DNA of 64,000 nucleotides from Paracerasibacillus soli (GTDB lineage: Bacteria > Bacillota > Bacilli > Bacillales > Amphibacillaceae). The stretch lies in NCBI RefSeq assembly GCF_034006335.1, contig NZ_JAWDIQ010000002.1, one strand, 5' to 3'. A model generated the notes under the pieces. That model saw nothing but the letters and a program-made list of their open reading frames with translations. It did not search any database and was not told the origin of the DNA. A program made the position numbers and the translations under genes. This document shows, one piece after another, positions 1-10,206 of the stretch (positions are counted from its first letter, which is position 1; every line of letters starts with the position of its first letter).

Positions 1-229
1 TGGTTGGTAAGTTAATTTTTTTATCTTTTAATATATGTAAAACCTCTATACCATCCATAATTGGTAATTTATAATCAATAATCAATAACTCAATTGGTAG
101 TTCTAAAATCATATCAATTGCCTGTTTACCCGTTTCAGCAGTATGTATCGTTAGTGTATCCGCTTTCAGTATTTCTTGAATGAGTAGCCGTATTCCATGT
201 TCATCATCAACAACTAAAATATGTTTCAT
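1..229 (-). CDS. spo0F: Sporulation phosphorelay response regulator Spo0F (N-terminal part)
   Basis: Single-domain receiver protein that relays phosphate from sporulation kinases to Spo0B in the phosphorelay. The first 76 residues are visible and the gene runs off the left edge. The acidic pocket is present (VVDDEHGIR, Asp8/Asp9), and the likely phosphoacceptor is Asp52 in LLIIDYKLPIMDG. The start is the ATG at 227-229, preceded by a strong GGGGGGAG ribosome binding site. The position immediately downstream of pyrG on the same strand matches the B. subtilis order spo0F-pyrG-rpoE, which favours Spo0F over other receiver proteins. The C-terminal half with the conserved Thr and Lys cannot be checked. 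Confidence 0.85.
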   Translation of the reverse strand, partial: MKHILVVDDEHGIRLLIQEILKADTLTIHTAETGKQAIDMILELPIELLIIDYKLPIMDGIEVLHILKDKKINLPT

Positions 230-876
230 GAATGTTTCTCCCCCCACATACCAATTCACACTTTGGGCCAAAAGTCCTCCCTTATAACGAACGAAATAAC
301 AATACAAGTAAAAAGTCCTGATGTCTATGTACTATATAATATGTATAAAACAGACAACATGATGAAGATGTATGTTTAATTATATCCATCATTACATGCA
401 AAACGTTTCAATGCAACATTTATTTACAAATAATGTCGAAAAGGAAAGCAGGCCATTACCGATTTACCCGATTACTTCTTATTTTAAACTACTATTTTTA
501 TAAACTTGATACAACACAAAGCTTTATAAAATGCATAAGTTCCTGTCGTGTTAGAATGATAAGCTTCATCAATAAAACGCACTTTATATCGCACATTGCG
601 AAATTTTATCAAGATCATAAGCACCTATTCGTTACATCTTCGCTTACCTAATACATAAAGGGACGATGATAGGTTTGAATCCCCGCCTCCGCCTAAGTCG
701 AACTTTCTCTCATTCAATGGTTTACAATGTAATGAGACATATCACGATGCAGTATATTTATGCTCGTTTACATTTCAAAAAAGCCCATTTCTATGATGTA
801 CCCCGAAAAGTTAGACCACCACATCTAACTTTTCGGGTATAACATACCATAGTGGACTTTTTGAAAAATAAATGAA
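230..876. other. Intergenic region between pyrG and spo0F
   Basis: About 650 bases with no convincing gene. A 72-codon plus-strand reading frame at 433-651 lacks a ribosome binding site and family resemblance. The only clear structure is the 48-bp palindrome at 797-844, listed separately. Confidence 0.6.
797..844. repeat. Palindromic remnant resembling fused IS3-type ends
   Basis: A near-perfect palindrome runs from TGTACCCCGAAAAGTTAGA, through an 8-base loop, to TCTAACTTTTCGGG and TATAACA. The outer arms resemble the inverted repeats typical of IS3/IS150-group elements (TGT..CCCC.AAAAGTTAGA). Left and right ends lie back to back with no transposase between them, as in palindrome-associated mini-elements. 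It lies just downstream of pyrG and may act as a transcript-end hairpin, although neither strand has a clear T tract. Family assignment is from memory of typical IS3 ends. Confidence 0.55.
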
Positions 877-2473
877 TTATTTATATTGTTGCGCTGCTCC
901 AATAAAACCTACAAACAATGCATGTGGTTTTGTTGGACGTGATTTAAATTCTGGGTGAAATTGACTAGCAACAAACCATGGATGATCTTGTATTTCGATT
1001 GTTTCTACAAGACGACCGTCCGGACTTGTCCAGAAAAGACAAAACCTTTTTCCTCCATTTGTTCACGGTAATCATTATTAAACTCGTAACGATGACGATG
1101 GCGTTCTTCAATCATATCCGCGTCATATGCTGCTTTTGTTTTCGTGCCATCTACTAATTTACATGGGTATTTACCAAGACGTAATGTACCGCCAAGATCA
1201 GATAAATCTTTCTGCTCTGGTAACAAGTCAATAATTGGATAAGCCGTTTTTGGATCAATTTCAGTTGAATGTGCACCATTTAAACCGAGTACATTTCTTG
1301 CAAATTCTACTGTAGCTAATTGCATACCTAGACAAATTCCTAAAAATGGAATCTTCTCCTCCCGTGCAAAACGAATCGCTTCAAGCTTTCCTTCAATACC
1401 ACGATTTCCAAATCCACCAGGGACAATAATGCCATCTACTTCAGATAATGCTTCATCGATTGTTTTTGTATCTAGTTGTTCCGAGTTAATCCATTTCACT
1501 TCTATATCCGCATCATATACGTATCCAGCATGTTTTAACGCCTCTACAACAGATAAATAAGCATCAGGTAGTTCAACATATTTTCCAACTAAACCGATGG
1601 TAACCTTTTTTGTTAGTCCTTGTACACGTTCTACCAATTCACGCCATTCATCCATCTTTGCTTCTTGACATACTAGACCTAAATGATCACACACAAGTTG
1701 ATCTAAATGTTGGTTTTGTAAATCAAGCGGAATTTGATATAACACATCAGCATCACGCATTTCAATGACTGCATTTTCATTAATATCACAAAATAGCGCA
1801 ATCTTTTCTTTCATTTCTTTACTAATATGATGTTCTGTACGTAATACAATTGCATTGGCTAAATTCCCAATGAACGCAATTCCTTCACACTATGTTGCGT
1901 AGGCTTTGTTTTCATTTCACCAGCCGCTTTAATATATGGAACAAGCGTACAATGAATATACATCACATGGTTACGGCCAATATCACTTTTAATTTGTCGA
2001 ATCGCTTCAAGGAAAGGAAGTGATTCAATATCGCCAACTGTTCCACCAATTTCAGTAATTACAACATCAGCATCAGTTGCTTCGCCAGCTCTAAATACTT
2101 GTTCTTTTATTTCATTTGTAATATGGGGAATAACTTGTACTGTTGCACCCAAATAATCGCCGCGACGCTCTTTTTTGATGACAGTGGAATACACTTTACC
2201 TGTCGTAATATTACTATATTTATTTAAATTAATATCAATAAATCGCTCATAATGACCTAAATCAAGATCTCTCTCTGCGCCATCTTCTGTGACAAATACT
2301 TCTCCATGTTGATATGGACTCATCGTTCCTGGGTCTACGTTAATATACGGGTCAAATTTTTGTATCGTTACTTTTAAACCACGATTTTTTAATAATCGAC
2401 CTAGTGACGCAGCTGTAATTCCTTTTCCTAGTGATGATACAACACCACCTGTGACGAATATATATTTAGTCAC
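877..2473 (-). CDS. pyrG: CTP synthase (two apparent frameshifts)
   Basis: Converts UTP to CTP using ATP and glutamine. The N-terminal amidoligase domain starts TKYIFVTGGVVSSLGKG and contains FDPYINVDPGTMSPYQHGEV. The C-terminal class I glutamine amidotransferase domain carries GGFGNRG and the catalytic Cys in GICLGMQ. The protein ends FIGAAQQYK. The GTG at 2471-2473, six bases after AGAGGG, gives the canonical N-terminus; the nearby ATG codons fit the ribosome site less well. The frame breaks near 1862 (one T missing, restoring LGILANAIVLRTE) and near 1028 (one A missing, restoring FSGTSPDGRLVET). Corrected length is about 532 residues, normal for the family. Since pyrG is normally needed for pyrimidine supply, the breaks are probably sequencing errors. 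Confidence 0.93.
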
Positions 2474-2656
2474 GTTCATCCCTCTTTCTTTGTCCTTCAT
2501 ATATTTGTTATTGTTACCCTTATTGTGTACACGAAGTATATTTTGAATCTTATTTTAGAACTTCGTTTCCACCTCTTGGGAAAATCTCGGAAAAACAGAC
2601 AGTTCATTTGTAGTAGACTGTCATTTCCCATCTATTTTTTTATCAAAAAAAGAAAA

Positions 2657-2682
2657 GCGCTCCCCTATAAATAGGGGAACGC
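2657..2682 (-). terminator. pyrG leader attenuator terminator
   Basis: On the minus strand, GCGTTCCCCTATTTATAGGGGAGCGC would form a stem of about 10 bp, followed by TTTTCTTTTTTT. It lies 25 bases after the inferred transcription start and about 185 bases before the pyrG start. The C/U-rich ascending strand is what a 5' poly(G) tail would pair with in the B. subtilis pyrG attenuation model. Inferred from sequence and family knowledge. Confidence 0.85.
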
Positions 2683-2700
2683 CTATGTTTATCTTTTTAT

Positions 2701-2743
2701 GGAGCCCAACTAAAATTGTACTTATCCAAGTGGAAAAAGTCAA
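2701..2743 (-). promoter_or_regulatory. pyrG promoter with GGGCTCC initiation site
   Basis: Minus-strand -35 TTGACT (2738-2743), a 17-base spacer and -10 TACAAT (2715-2720), then GGGCTCC beginning seven bases downstream at 2707. B. subtilis pyrG starts at GGGC, where CTP starvation causes RNA polymerase stuttering and addition of extra G residues that disrupt the terminator. Both the promoter and the GGGC start are visible here, so the same control is likely. Confidence 0.88.
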
Positions 2744-2781
2744 GATACATGAGAAAAAATCTTGTAAGCAAAATTAAAATA

Positions 2782-3383
2782 TTATTTATCTTCGCTCTTT
2801 ACATATTCATCATCATCTTCGTCTTCAAACTCGTCATCTTCATCAAATTCTTCATCGTCGAGTTCAATTTCTGGCTCTTCTTCATCCTCATCTAAATCAT
2901 CATCGAAGTCAGGAAATTCATCATCTTTCTTATCAAATTCCTCTACTTCATCGTAATCTTCGTCTTCATCATCTTCGTCATCATCACTATCTATATCTAG
3001 TAAATCTTGTTCATCATCTTCGTCTTCCAAATCTAAATCTTCTTCAATTTCATCGAAATCTTCAACAACCTTTTTCTTCTTTTTCTTCTTTTCTTTTTCG
3101 GAGTAACTGTAATATCCTCATCAATTTGCTCTACTGGATACCAGCGCTTTAATCCCCACATATTCGAACCAAGCGTCATAAAGTGACCATTCACATTTAA
3201 ATCAGTATAAAACTGTGCCATATACTCTATTTTTTGATTCTCTGAATATCCTTTTATTTCTGCTACCTTTTCAAAAATATCTCTAAAATCCATTGCTTTC
3301 TTTTCATCAATTAAAATTAAGTTCGCAATCTCAATCATCGACATATCTTGCAATTGTTCTTTACTATAATCCGCTAAGCTCAT
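2782..3383 (-). CDS. rpoE: RNA polymerase delta subunit (one frameshift)
   Basis: Firmicute-specific RNA polymerase subunit that increases promoter selectivity and recycling. The N-terminal HARE-HTH domain covers about residues 1-90 (SKEQLQDMSMIEIANLIL, AMDFRDIFEKVAE, NMWGLKRWYP). A basic lysine stretch and a long Asp/Glu-rich tail follow. The frame breaks near 3090 inside the lysine run, where one A is missing from an AAA tract; restoring it joins TVTPKKKKK to VVEDFDEIEED. Corrected length is about 200 residues, longer than the roughly 173 of B. subtilis, the excess being in the acidic tail. The ATG at 3383 has AAAGGGAG upstream. Confidence 0.92.
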
Positions 3384-3876
3384 GCTATCGCACTCCCTTT
3401 ATAAATGATAATGTGACAAATTGCCTCATTAAGAATTTCATTTTTCCCAACCAAATTTGTAACATAACTTTTGTCATACTTCATATGTGTCTTATTAAAA
3501 AGCAATTTACTTTTTGATTATTATACATCATATCTTTTCAAAACTACACAAACCATTATAAGCAAAAATATAAGGTTTATGCTAGTAATATACGTCACGT
3601 TTCATTTTATCTTTTTTTGTGACTAAAAGACGATATATTTGACGTTTGATGAGAGGTAAAAAAAGACCTCTTTTACATTGAAAAAGTAATATATCGTTTA
3701 GCATTACCATATGCTATGTTTTTTAAAAACTAATTTAAAGGAGTTTTCGCTTAGACTATGATAAATTGCTTTAAATATACGCCAACTCTATGTGAGATAG
3801 TACAATCTTAAGGTCTTTTTAATAAAAAATGAAAGGGTACTGTGTACATACCCCTTCTAAGCATGAAACTATTTAT
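3384..3876. other. rpoE-icmF intergenic region
   Basis: Nearly 500 bases without a credible gene. It holds a large inverted repeat at 3623-3701: CTAAA...CGATATATT pairs with AATATATCGTTTAG, enclosing an inner AGAGGT/ACCTCT hairpin. It also holds the probable icmF terminator. Short reading frames here have no ribosome binding sites. Confidence 0.55.
3835..3853 (-). terminator. Probable icmF terminator
   Basis: On the minus strand GGGTA and TACCC flank a short loop and are followed by TTTCATTTTTTA, 24 bases after the icmF stop codon. The stem is short, so this is a modest call. Confidence 0.4.
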
Positions 3877-6800
3877 TTACATATTTCTACGGTATTGTCC
3901 GCCTACTTCATAAAGTGCATTTGTAATTTGGCCAAGACTAGCTACTTTTACCGTTTCCATTAATTCCGCAAATATATTGCCATTTGTTGTTGCAACTTCC
4001 TTCAATCGTTTTAGAGCAACATCAACTTGCTCTTTATTTTCTGCTTGGAATTTCTTCAATTCAGTTATTTGATGTTCCTTTTCCTCTTTTGTTGCCCGGG
4101 CCAACTCCATTGCATCAATGTCTTCTTCCGATGGTGGATTCGGATTTAAATATGTGTTTACACCAATGATTGGTAATTCCCCTGAATGCTTTTTCCCTTC
4201 ATAATACAATGATTCTTCTTGGATTTTTCCGCGTTGGTATTGACGCTCCATTGCTCCTAGCACACCACCACGGTCATTCATCCGTTCGAATTCTTGTAAA
4301 ACAGCTTCTTCTACAAGGTCTGTTAATTCATCGACAATAAACGAGCCTTGTAAGGAATTTTCATTTTTTGTTAACCCAAATTCACGATTAATAATCATTT
4401 GGATTGCCATGGCACGACGGACCGATTCCTCTGTAGGTGTTGTAATTGCCTCATCATAAGCGTTTGTATGCAAGGAGTTACAGTTGTCTTGTACCGCGAT
4501 TAAAGCTTGTAATGTCGTACGAATATCATTAAAGTCAATTTCTTGTGCATGCAAGGACCGGCCTGATGTTTGAATATGGTATTTCAATTTTTGACTACGT
4601 TCATTTGCACCGTATTTATCGCGCATCACGACCGCCCAAATTCGTCGTGCCACCCGACCGATAACCGTATATTCCGGATCAAGGCCATTTGAGAAAAAGA
4701 ATGATAAGTTTGGTGCGAAATCATCAATATGCATACCACGACTTAAATAATATTCTACATACGTAAATCCATTTGCCAGTGTAAACGCTAATTGTGTAAT
4801 TGGATTTGCACCGGCTTCAGCAATATGATAACCAGAGATTGACACCGAATAATAATTCCGTACCTTTTTATGAATAAAGTACTGCTGAATATCCCCCATC
4901 ATCCGTAATGCAAATTCTGTAGAAAAAATACATGTGTTTTGTCCTTGATCTTCTTTTAATATATCTGCTTGAACAGTACCACGGACAACCGACAACGTGT
5001 CAGCTTTTATTTTTTCATATTCGTCTGTTGTCGGTTGACGTTTTTGTTCCTGTTTAAATTTTTCTACTTGTTGATCGATAGCTGTATTAAAGAACATCGC
5101 TAAGATAATAGGTGCAGGTCCATTAATTGTCATCGAAACAGATGTTTTCGGGTTTGTTAAATCAAAACCATCGTACAACTTCTTCATATCTTCTAATGTA
5201 CATATATTAACACCGCTTTCGCCAACCTTCCCATATATATCTGGGCGATACGCTGGGTCTTCTCCGTATAATGTAACGGAATCAAACGCTGTTGAAAGTC
5301 GTTTCGCTTCCTCATTTTTCGATAGGTAATGAAAACGGCGATTAGTTCTTTCTGGTGTTCCTTCACCTGCAAACTGGCGTGTCGGGTCTTCACCTTTACG
5401 TTTAAACGGGAAGACACCAGCAGTAAATGGGAATGCGCCCGGGACATTTTCTTTCAATAGCCAAGTGAGACGCTCGCCCCAATCGGTATACTTTGGAAAC
5501 GCAACTTTCGGAACTTTTAAACCAGCTAAAGATTCTGTTACAATATCCATTTCAATTTCTCGATCTCGTACTTGAAAAGTCATTGTTTCCTGCTGATATT
5601 TTTTCTGTGTTTCATCCCATGCTTCTAATTGCTTTTTGGCCTTCGTGTCCAGTTTTTCCTCGTATTTTGAAATCGTCTCTAATATTGTTTTGTTTGTTCG
5701 TTCATCATGAATGACTGCTTTCGTGCCTTCAAGCTGAAATAATGTACGTGCAATATCACTTTGCTCTGCTACATATTCGTGGTACTTTCGAACATGCTGG
5801 GCAATTTCTAATAAATAATGACGGCGATCATTTGGGATAATCATGTTTTGCTTTTCGGCAATCTTATATCTTTCAAAATCAACTTGTTCATCCCATTCGT
5901 ATCTGTCATTTAATGTATCAATCAAGCTGGCAAAAAGTGCATTTGTCCCCGCGTCATTAAATTGACTTGCAATCGTTCCAAAAACCGGGAACTTATTTTG
6001 ATCCTCATGAAATAACATATGACTGCGTTCATACTGTTTTCGCACTTGTGTCAATGCGTCTTCTGCACCGTTTTGCTCAAATTTATTAATTACAATAAAA
6101 TCAGCGAAGTCAATCATATCAATTTTTTCTAGTTGGGTTGGTGCACCGAATTCAGCTGTCATCACATACATTGATAAATCCGTTATTTCCGTTATAGCAG
6201 CATCCCCTTGCCCAATACCACTTGTTTCTACAATAATAAAGTCATAATCTGATGCTCGTAAAATCGTAATAACATCTTGAATCGCCTTCGATAATTCAGT
6301 TTTTGAATCACGTGTTGCTAATGAGCGCATATACACACGATCTGAAAAAATCGCATTCATTCGAATTCTATCACCGAGTAGTGCTCCACCTGTTTTTCGC
6401 TTTGTCGGGTCAATCGAAATAATCGCGATCTTTCGCTTGGTACCTCATGGATAAAACGTCGAATTAGCTCATCCGTTAAGGAACTTTTTCCCGCTCCACC
6501 TGTACCTGTAATTCCAAGAACCGGGATAGCATGTTTTGCCTTTTCCTTCACTGCGTTCAAGATATTTTCCTTGTCTTTACTTTCACCTTTTTCGTTTTCA
6601 ATATAAGTGATAAGACGAGATATAGCTTGCCTGTCTCCAGTTACAAGCTTTGTTATTTCTTCTTTTCCATGAAAAGGTGGCATGTAATCAGCGATTTTAA
6701 GCATTTCATTAATCATACCTTGCAGACCATATTTTCGACCATCTTCTGGTGAAAAAATCCATGCCACACCATAATCATGTAATTCCTTTATTTCACGTGG

Positions 6801-7118
6801 GATGATAACACCACCGCCACCACCAAATACTTTGATATGTTCAGCCCCTAATTCCTTCAAAAGATCAATCATATATTTAAAATATTCTACATGACCACCT
6901 TGGTAAGAAGAAATAGCTATTGCTTGCGCATCTTCTTGGATTGCCGCATGGACTACTTCCTCAACCGAACGGTTATGCCCAAGATGAATAACTTCTGCCC
7001 CGCTTGCCTGTAAAATTCGGCGCATGATATTAATCGATGCATCATGCCCATCAAATAAACTAGACGCAGTTACAAATCGAACTGGATGTGTCGGACGATA
7101 TATTTCTACTTGACTCAC
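3877..7118 (-). CDS. icmF: Fused isobutyryl-CoA mutase IcmF (one frameshift)
   Basis: Adenosylcobalamin-dependent mutase interconverting isobutyryl-CoA and n-butyryl-CoA, fused to its own GTPase chaperone. Order: B12-binding domain (about residues 1-140, DGHDAS with His25 as likely cobalt ligand, SSYQGGH, GGGGGVI); G-protein domain (P-loop GTGGAGKSS, VETSGIGQ, NKFE); linker; then the large mutase barrel (AGVFPFKRKGEDPTRQFAG, TSGRSLHAQEIDFNDIRTT). The frame breaks near 6431, where one A is missing from an AAA tract; this restores IAIISIDPTKRKTGGALLGDR. Corrected length is about 1,080 residues, as expected. The start is a GTG with GGGGAGG upstream. The substrate (isobutyryl- versus another branched acyl-CoA) is from family knowledge only. 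Confidence 0.93.
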
Positions 7119-7183
7119 AAAAATCCTCCCCTTGTATGCATGCTTTTTTTCTCTTTCACACTCACATTTCCCACGTCCCCTAC

Positions 7184-7197
7184 TGAACGCTCGCTCA
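7184..7197. promoter_or_regulatory. TetR-type operator upstream of icmF
   Basis: TGAACGCTCGCTCA, an imperfect palindrome of form TGA-N-CG-NN-CG-N-TCA, lies between the TetR gene and icmF. An identical 14-mer occurs at 14513-14526 before the thiolase gene. The identity and symmetry point to a shared repressor, probably the TetR protein encoded next door. The regulator assignment is inference. Confidence 0.7.
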
Positions 7198-7237
7198 ATT
7201 TAACTCCGTACGAAATCGATACAATCATGTTCATTTG

Positions 7238-7849
7238 CTATTTTGCTAGACTTGATAGCAAAAATTGAACTTGTTTATCTACATATGTTTCTAATGTAAA
7301 ACGTTTTTGTAATATCCATCTACGGAAGCCCCACATTTGCCCTTGAATGAAAATGTTGTTCGCTAATAATTCGGCATCAAGTTCTGTTAACGTGTCTGGT
7401 AAACATGTTACAATTGCTTCTTTTAGCATGTTCACCATATCGCGTTCTTTTTGTAGTACATAGTCTTGTGCCGGTTTTTTTAATGATTTAACTTCTTGAT
7501 ACATAATAATGACTTCTTCTTGCATTTCATCCATCACAACGAAGTATTTTTTCACAACAAATATTAAATTATCAATGGATGGGGAATCAGATTGAATGGT
7601 ATCTTCTAGCCGTTTTCGAACTTGCTCATAAATTGCATCACAAACGAGAAATAGCACATCTTCTTTCGTTCGTATGTATTCATAGAGCGTACCAATACTA
7701 AACCCCGATTCCTTAGCAATTTCTCTCGTCGTTGTGCGGTGGAAGCCTTTTTCTTTAAATAAACTTATTGCCCCTTTTATCATCTGCTGCCGTCTTTTCG
7801 CAATTAACTCCTGATCCTTGACAGATGTTTCAATGCGGTTTTCAGTCAC
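7238..7849 (-). CDS. TetR/AcrR family regulator of acyl-CoA metabolism
   Basis: A 203-residue repressor with an N-terminal TetR helix-turn-helix (TTTREIAKESGFSIGTLYEYI, about residues 40-60) and an all-helical ligand domain. It starts eight bases inside the end of meaB, so it is translationally coupled to it, and precedes icmF by about 120 bases. The operator-like palindrome in that gap and its twin before the thiolase suggest it controls icmF and the mmg-like genes in response to an acyl-CoA, as FadR-type TetR proteins do. It has no frameshift. The effector and targets are inferred from context. Confidence 0.85.
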   Translation of the reverse strand: MTENRIETSVKDQELIAKRRQQMIKGAISLFKEKGFHRTTTREIAKESGFSIGTLYEYIRTKEDVLFLVCDAIYEQVRKRLEDTIQSDSPSIDNLIFVVKKYFVVMDEMQEEVIIMYQEVKSLKKPAQDYVLQKERDMVNMLKEAIVTCLPDTLTELDAELLANNIFIQGQMWGFRRWILQKRFTLETYVDKQVQFLLSSLAK

Positions 7850-8786
7850 CTTTTATGGCTCCCTCCTTTTTCCACTTTGTAAATATGAGTTTTGCAAGTT
7901 GATAAGGATCATCTGTTGCTGTGATTGGTGGAATATGTTCGTCATTCATGATAAATTGTTGAATGTCCCGCCATATTTCTTCGCGAATTAATTCATACAC
8001 TTCCAATTCTAATTGATTCGTACGACGTTTTTCCCCTTCCATCGTTTCGTACAAATATTGATGATGTTTGTTAATTTCTTTCCATAGTTTATCGATACCT
8101 TTATTTTCAGTCGATATTGTCTTTACGATGGGTGTTTCGCGTCTATCAGTTTTTGTTATCATGACGAGTTCACGTAAAAGTGCACGAAGTTTTCCAACAC
8201 CATGCAAATCCGCTTTATTAATGATAAATAAATCAGCAATTTCCATAATACCTGCTTTGAAGATTTGCAACACATCGCCACTGTTCGGCGTCAGTACAAC
8301 TGCTGTCGTATCTACTATTTTCATAATATCTAATTCTGATTGTCCAACACCAACTGTTTCAACAATCACAACATCAAATCCATACGCATCACAAATACGA
8401 ATTGCATCCTTTGTTGCCCTTGCTAAACCACCTAAGCTTCCTCTTGTTGCCATACTGCGAATAAATACACCATCATCTGTGAAATGGTCATGCATCCGGA
8501 CACGGTCCCCTAAGAGTGCACCGCCACTAAATGGACTAGTTGGATCAACTGCAATTACAGCAACTGTTTTGTCTTCTTGACGTATTTCTGCAATTAAGCG
8601 ATTCACTAAAGAACTTTTTCCAGCACCTGGTGATCCTGTTAATCCAACATATAATGCGGTCTTTTGTATCGAAAAGACTTCGCTCATGAGCGCTAACTTA
8701 TCTTCTTCATCATTTTCAACAATCGTAATTGCGCGCGCTAAGGCACGAACATCTTTTTGTTTAATCCGTTCCACTAGTGGATGCAT
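7842..8786 (-). CDS. meaB: MeaB-type GTPase chaperone of acyl-CoA mutase
   Basis: A 314-residue G3E-family GTPase (MeaB/ArgK) that loads or protects the B12 cofactor of methylmalonyl-CoA-type mutases. The P-loop GSPGAGKSSL lies at about residues 51-60; VAVDPTSPFSGGALLGDRVRM, ETVGVGQSE and NKAD follow. It is intact. It sits between acdA and the TetR gene, next to an IcmF that already carries its own GTPase domain, so its client may be a separate mutase encoded elsewhere. The ATG start has AAAGGAA seven bases upstream. Confidence 0.92.
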   Translation of the reverse strand: MHPLVERIKQKDVRALARAITIVENDEEDKLALMSEVFSIQKTALYVGLTGSPGAGKSSLVNRLIAEIRQEDKTVAVIAVDPTSPFSGGALLGDRVRMHDHFTDDGVFIRSMATRGSLGGLARATKDAIRICDAYGFDVVIVETVGVGQSELDIMKIVDTTAVVLTPNSGDVLQIFKAGIMEIADLFIINKADLHGVGKLRALLRELVMITKTDRRETPIVKTISTENKGIDKLWKEINKHHQYLYETMEGEKRRTNQLELEVYELIREEIWRDIQQFIMNDEHIPPITATDDPYQLAKLIFTKWKKEGAIKGD

Positions 8787-8937
8787 GTTGCCATTCCTTT
8801 CATACGTATTATGAAGTGAGACTGCAATCAGGCAGAGGCTTTCACGCTTCCCCTCCTGATTGTTTGTTGACCGTATCGGGTCTTTTTCAAAACTTATTCC
8901 TATCTATATATTTTTTTATTACTTCTATGCTTTTATA

Positions 8938-10077
8938 TTACTTCGTTAACATTCTGCCAATGACAAGGCGTTGGATTTCATTTGTTCCTTCGTAAATTTG
9001 TGTAATTTTTGCATCACGCATATAACGCTCCACAGGATAATCTTTTGTATACCCATACCCACCGAATACTTGCACAGCTTCTGTCGTGATGCGCATTGCC
9101 GCATCACCAGCAAATAATTTAGACATCGCGGATGCTTTTCCATATGGTAGATTTTGTGATTCTAACCATGCTGCTTGATATGTTAATAATCGTGCAGCTT
9201 CGAGTTCCGTCGCCATATCGGCTAATTTAAAGGAGATTCCTTGATTATGTGCTATTGGTTTCCCAAATTGCTCTCGCTCTTTCGCATAGGCAATTGCTGC
9301 GTCAAGTGCTCCTTGGGCAATTCCAACTGCTTGAGCGGCAATTCCGTTTCTTCCACCATCAAGCGTTGACATTGCGATTTTAAATCCGTCACCTTCAGTC
9401 CCTAGCATATTTTCTGCTGGTATACTACAATTTTCAAAAACTAATTCCGTTGTAGGAGAAGAACGAATCCCCAATTTCTTTTCTTTTTTACCAAAGGAGA
9501 ATCCTTCTGTTCCCTTTTCTACAATAAAAGCACTTATTCCGCGATGCTTGGCATCATGGTCGGTTTTCGCAAATACGATATAAATATCTGCCACTTCACC
9601 ATTTGTAATCCATACCTTATTTCCGTTTAAAATATACCGATCGCCATCTTTTTTTGCAGACATGCGCATAGATGCAACATCACTTCCTGCACCCGGTTCT
9701 GATAATGCGTAAGCACCAAGCGCTTCACCTGTTGCGAGGCGATAAAGGAAGTCTTTCTTTTGTGCTTCATTCCCGTATTTATATAATGGCCAACTTGCCA
9801 AAGATAAGTGGGCGGATAATGTAACGCCTGTCGATGCACATACGCGTGATAATTCTTCAACTGCAATGACATAGCTTACATAGTCTGATCCAATCCCGCC
9901 GTATTCTTCCGGCCAAGGAATTCCGGTTAAACCGAGTTCTCCCATCTTATCAAAAATGGCACGATCAAATCGTTCTTCTTCATCACGTTCTGCTGCTGTA
10001 GGTTCCACTTCTTTTTTTGCAAAATCTCGTACCATCTTTCGGAGCATTTCTTGTTCTTCTGTTAGTTGAAAATTCAT
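8938..10077 (-). CDS. acdA: Acyl-CoA dehydrogenase AcdA
   Basis: FAD-dependent dehydrogenase that introduces the alpha-beta double bond of acyl-CoA in beta-oxidation or branched-chain breakdown. The 379 residues begin MNFQLTEEQEMLRKMVRDFA; the longer upstream frame lacks a ribosome site, whereas this ATG follows GGGGGAAATAGAG. Motifs: YALSEPGAGSDVASM, VWITNGEVADIYIVFA, and the catalytic Glu in IYEGTNEIQRLVIGR near the C-terminus. It is intact, about 60% alike by eye to the second dehydrogenase upstream, and the order matches B. subtilis acdA. Chain-length preference cannot be read from sequence. Confidence 0.92.
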   Translation of the reverse strand: MNFQLTEEQEMLRKMVRDFAKKEVEPTAAERDEEERFDRAIFDKMGELGLTGIPWPEEYGGIGSDYVSYVIAVEELSRVCASTGVTLSAHLSLASWPLYKYGNEAQKKDFLYRLATGEALGAYALSEPGAGSDVASMRMSAKKDGDRYILNGNKVWITNGEVADIYIVFAKTDHDAKHRGISAFIVEKGTEGFSFGKKEKKLGIRSSPTTELVFENCSIPAENMLGTEGDGFKIAMSTLDGGRNGIAAQAVGIAQGALDAAIAYAKEREQFGKPIAHNQGISFKLADMATELEAARLLTYQAAWLESQNLPYGKASAMSKLFAGDAAMRITTEAVQVFGGYGYTKDYPVERYMRDAKITQIYEGTNEIQRLVIGRMLTK

Positions 10078-10206
10078 CTCTATTTCCCCCTTGTTTGTAT
10101 AGGTGCTATTTCGTATTACTAAGAACACATCGTAGAATCCTATCATTTATTTACTTACCTAATTGACCTAAACTGTTCCGTAGTGAAAACTTGTCTTTAA
10201 ACTTAA

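Noticed and set aside
433..651. 72-codon plus-strand ORF
   Set aside because: No ribosome binding site, no family resemblance, and placed in an AT-rich spacer.
660..690. tRNA T-arm-like sequence GGTTTGAATCCCC
   Set aside because: No acceptor stem, anticodon arm or CCA end can be built around it.
8068..8580. 170-codon ORF opposite meaB
   Set aside because: Shadow frame of the intact meaB gene.
8827..8862. CAATCAGG/CCTGATTG hairpin upstream of meaB considered as a terminator
   Set aside because: No T tract on either strand and it lies in a likely cotranscribed region.
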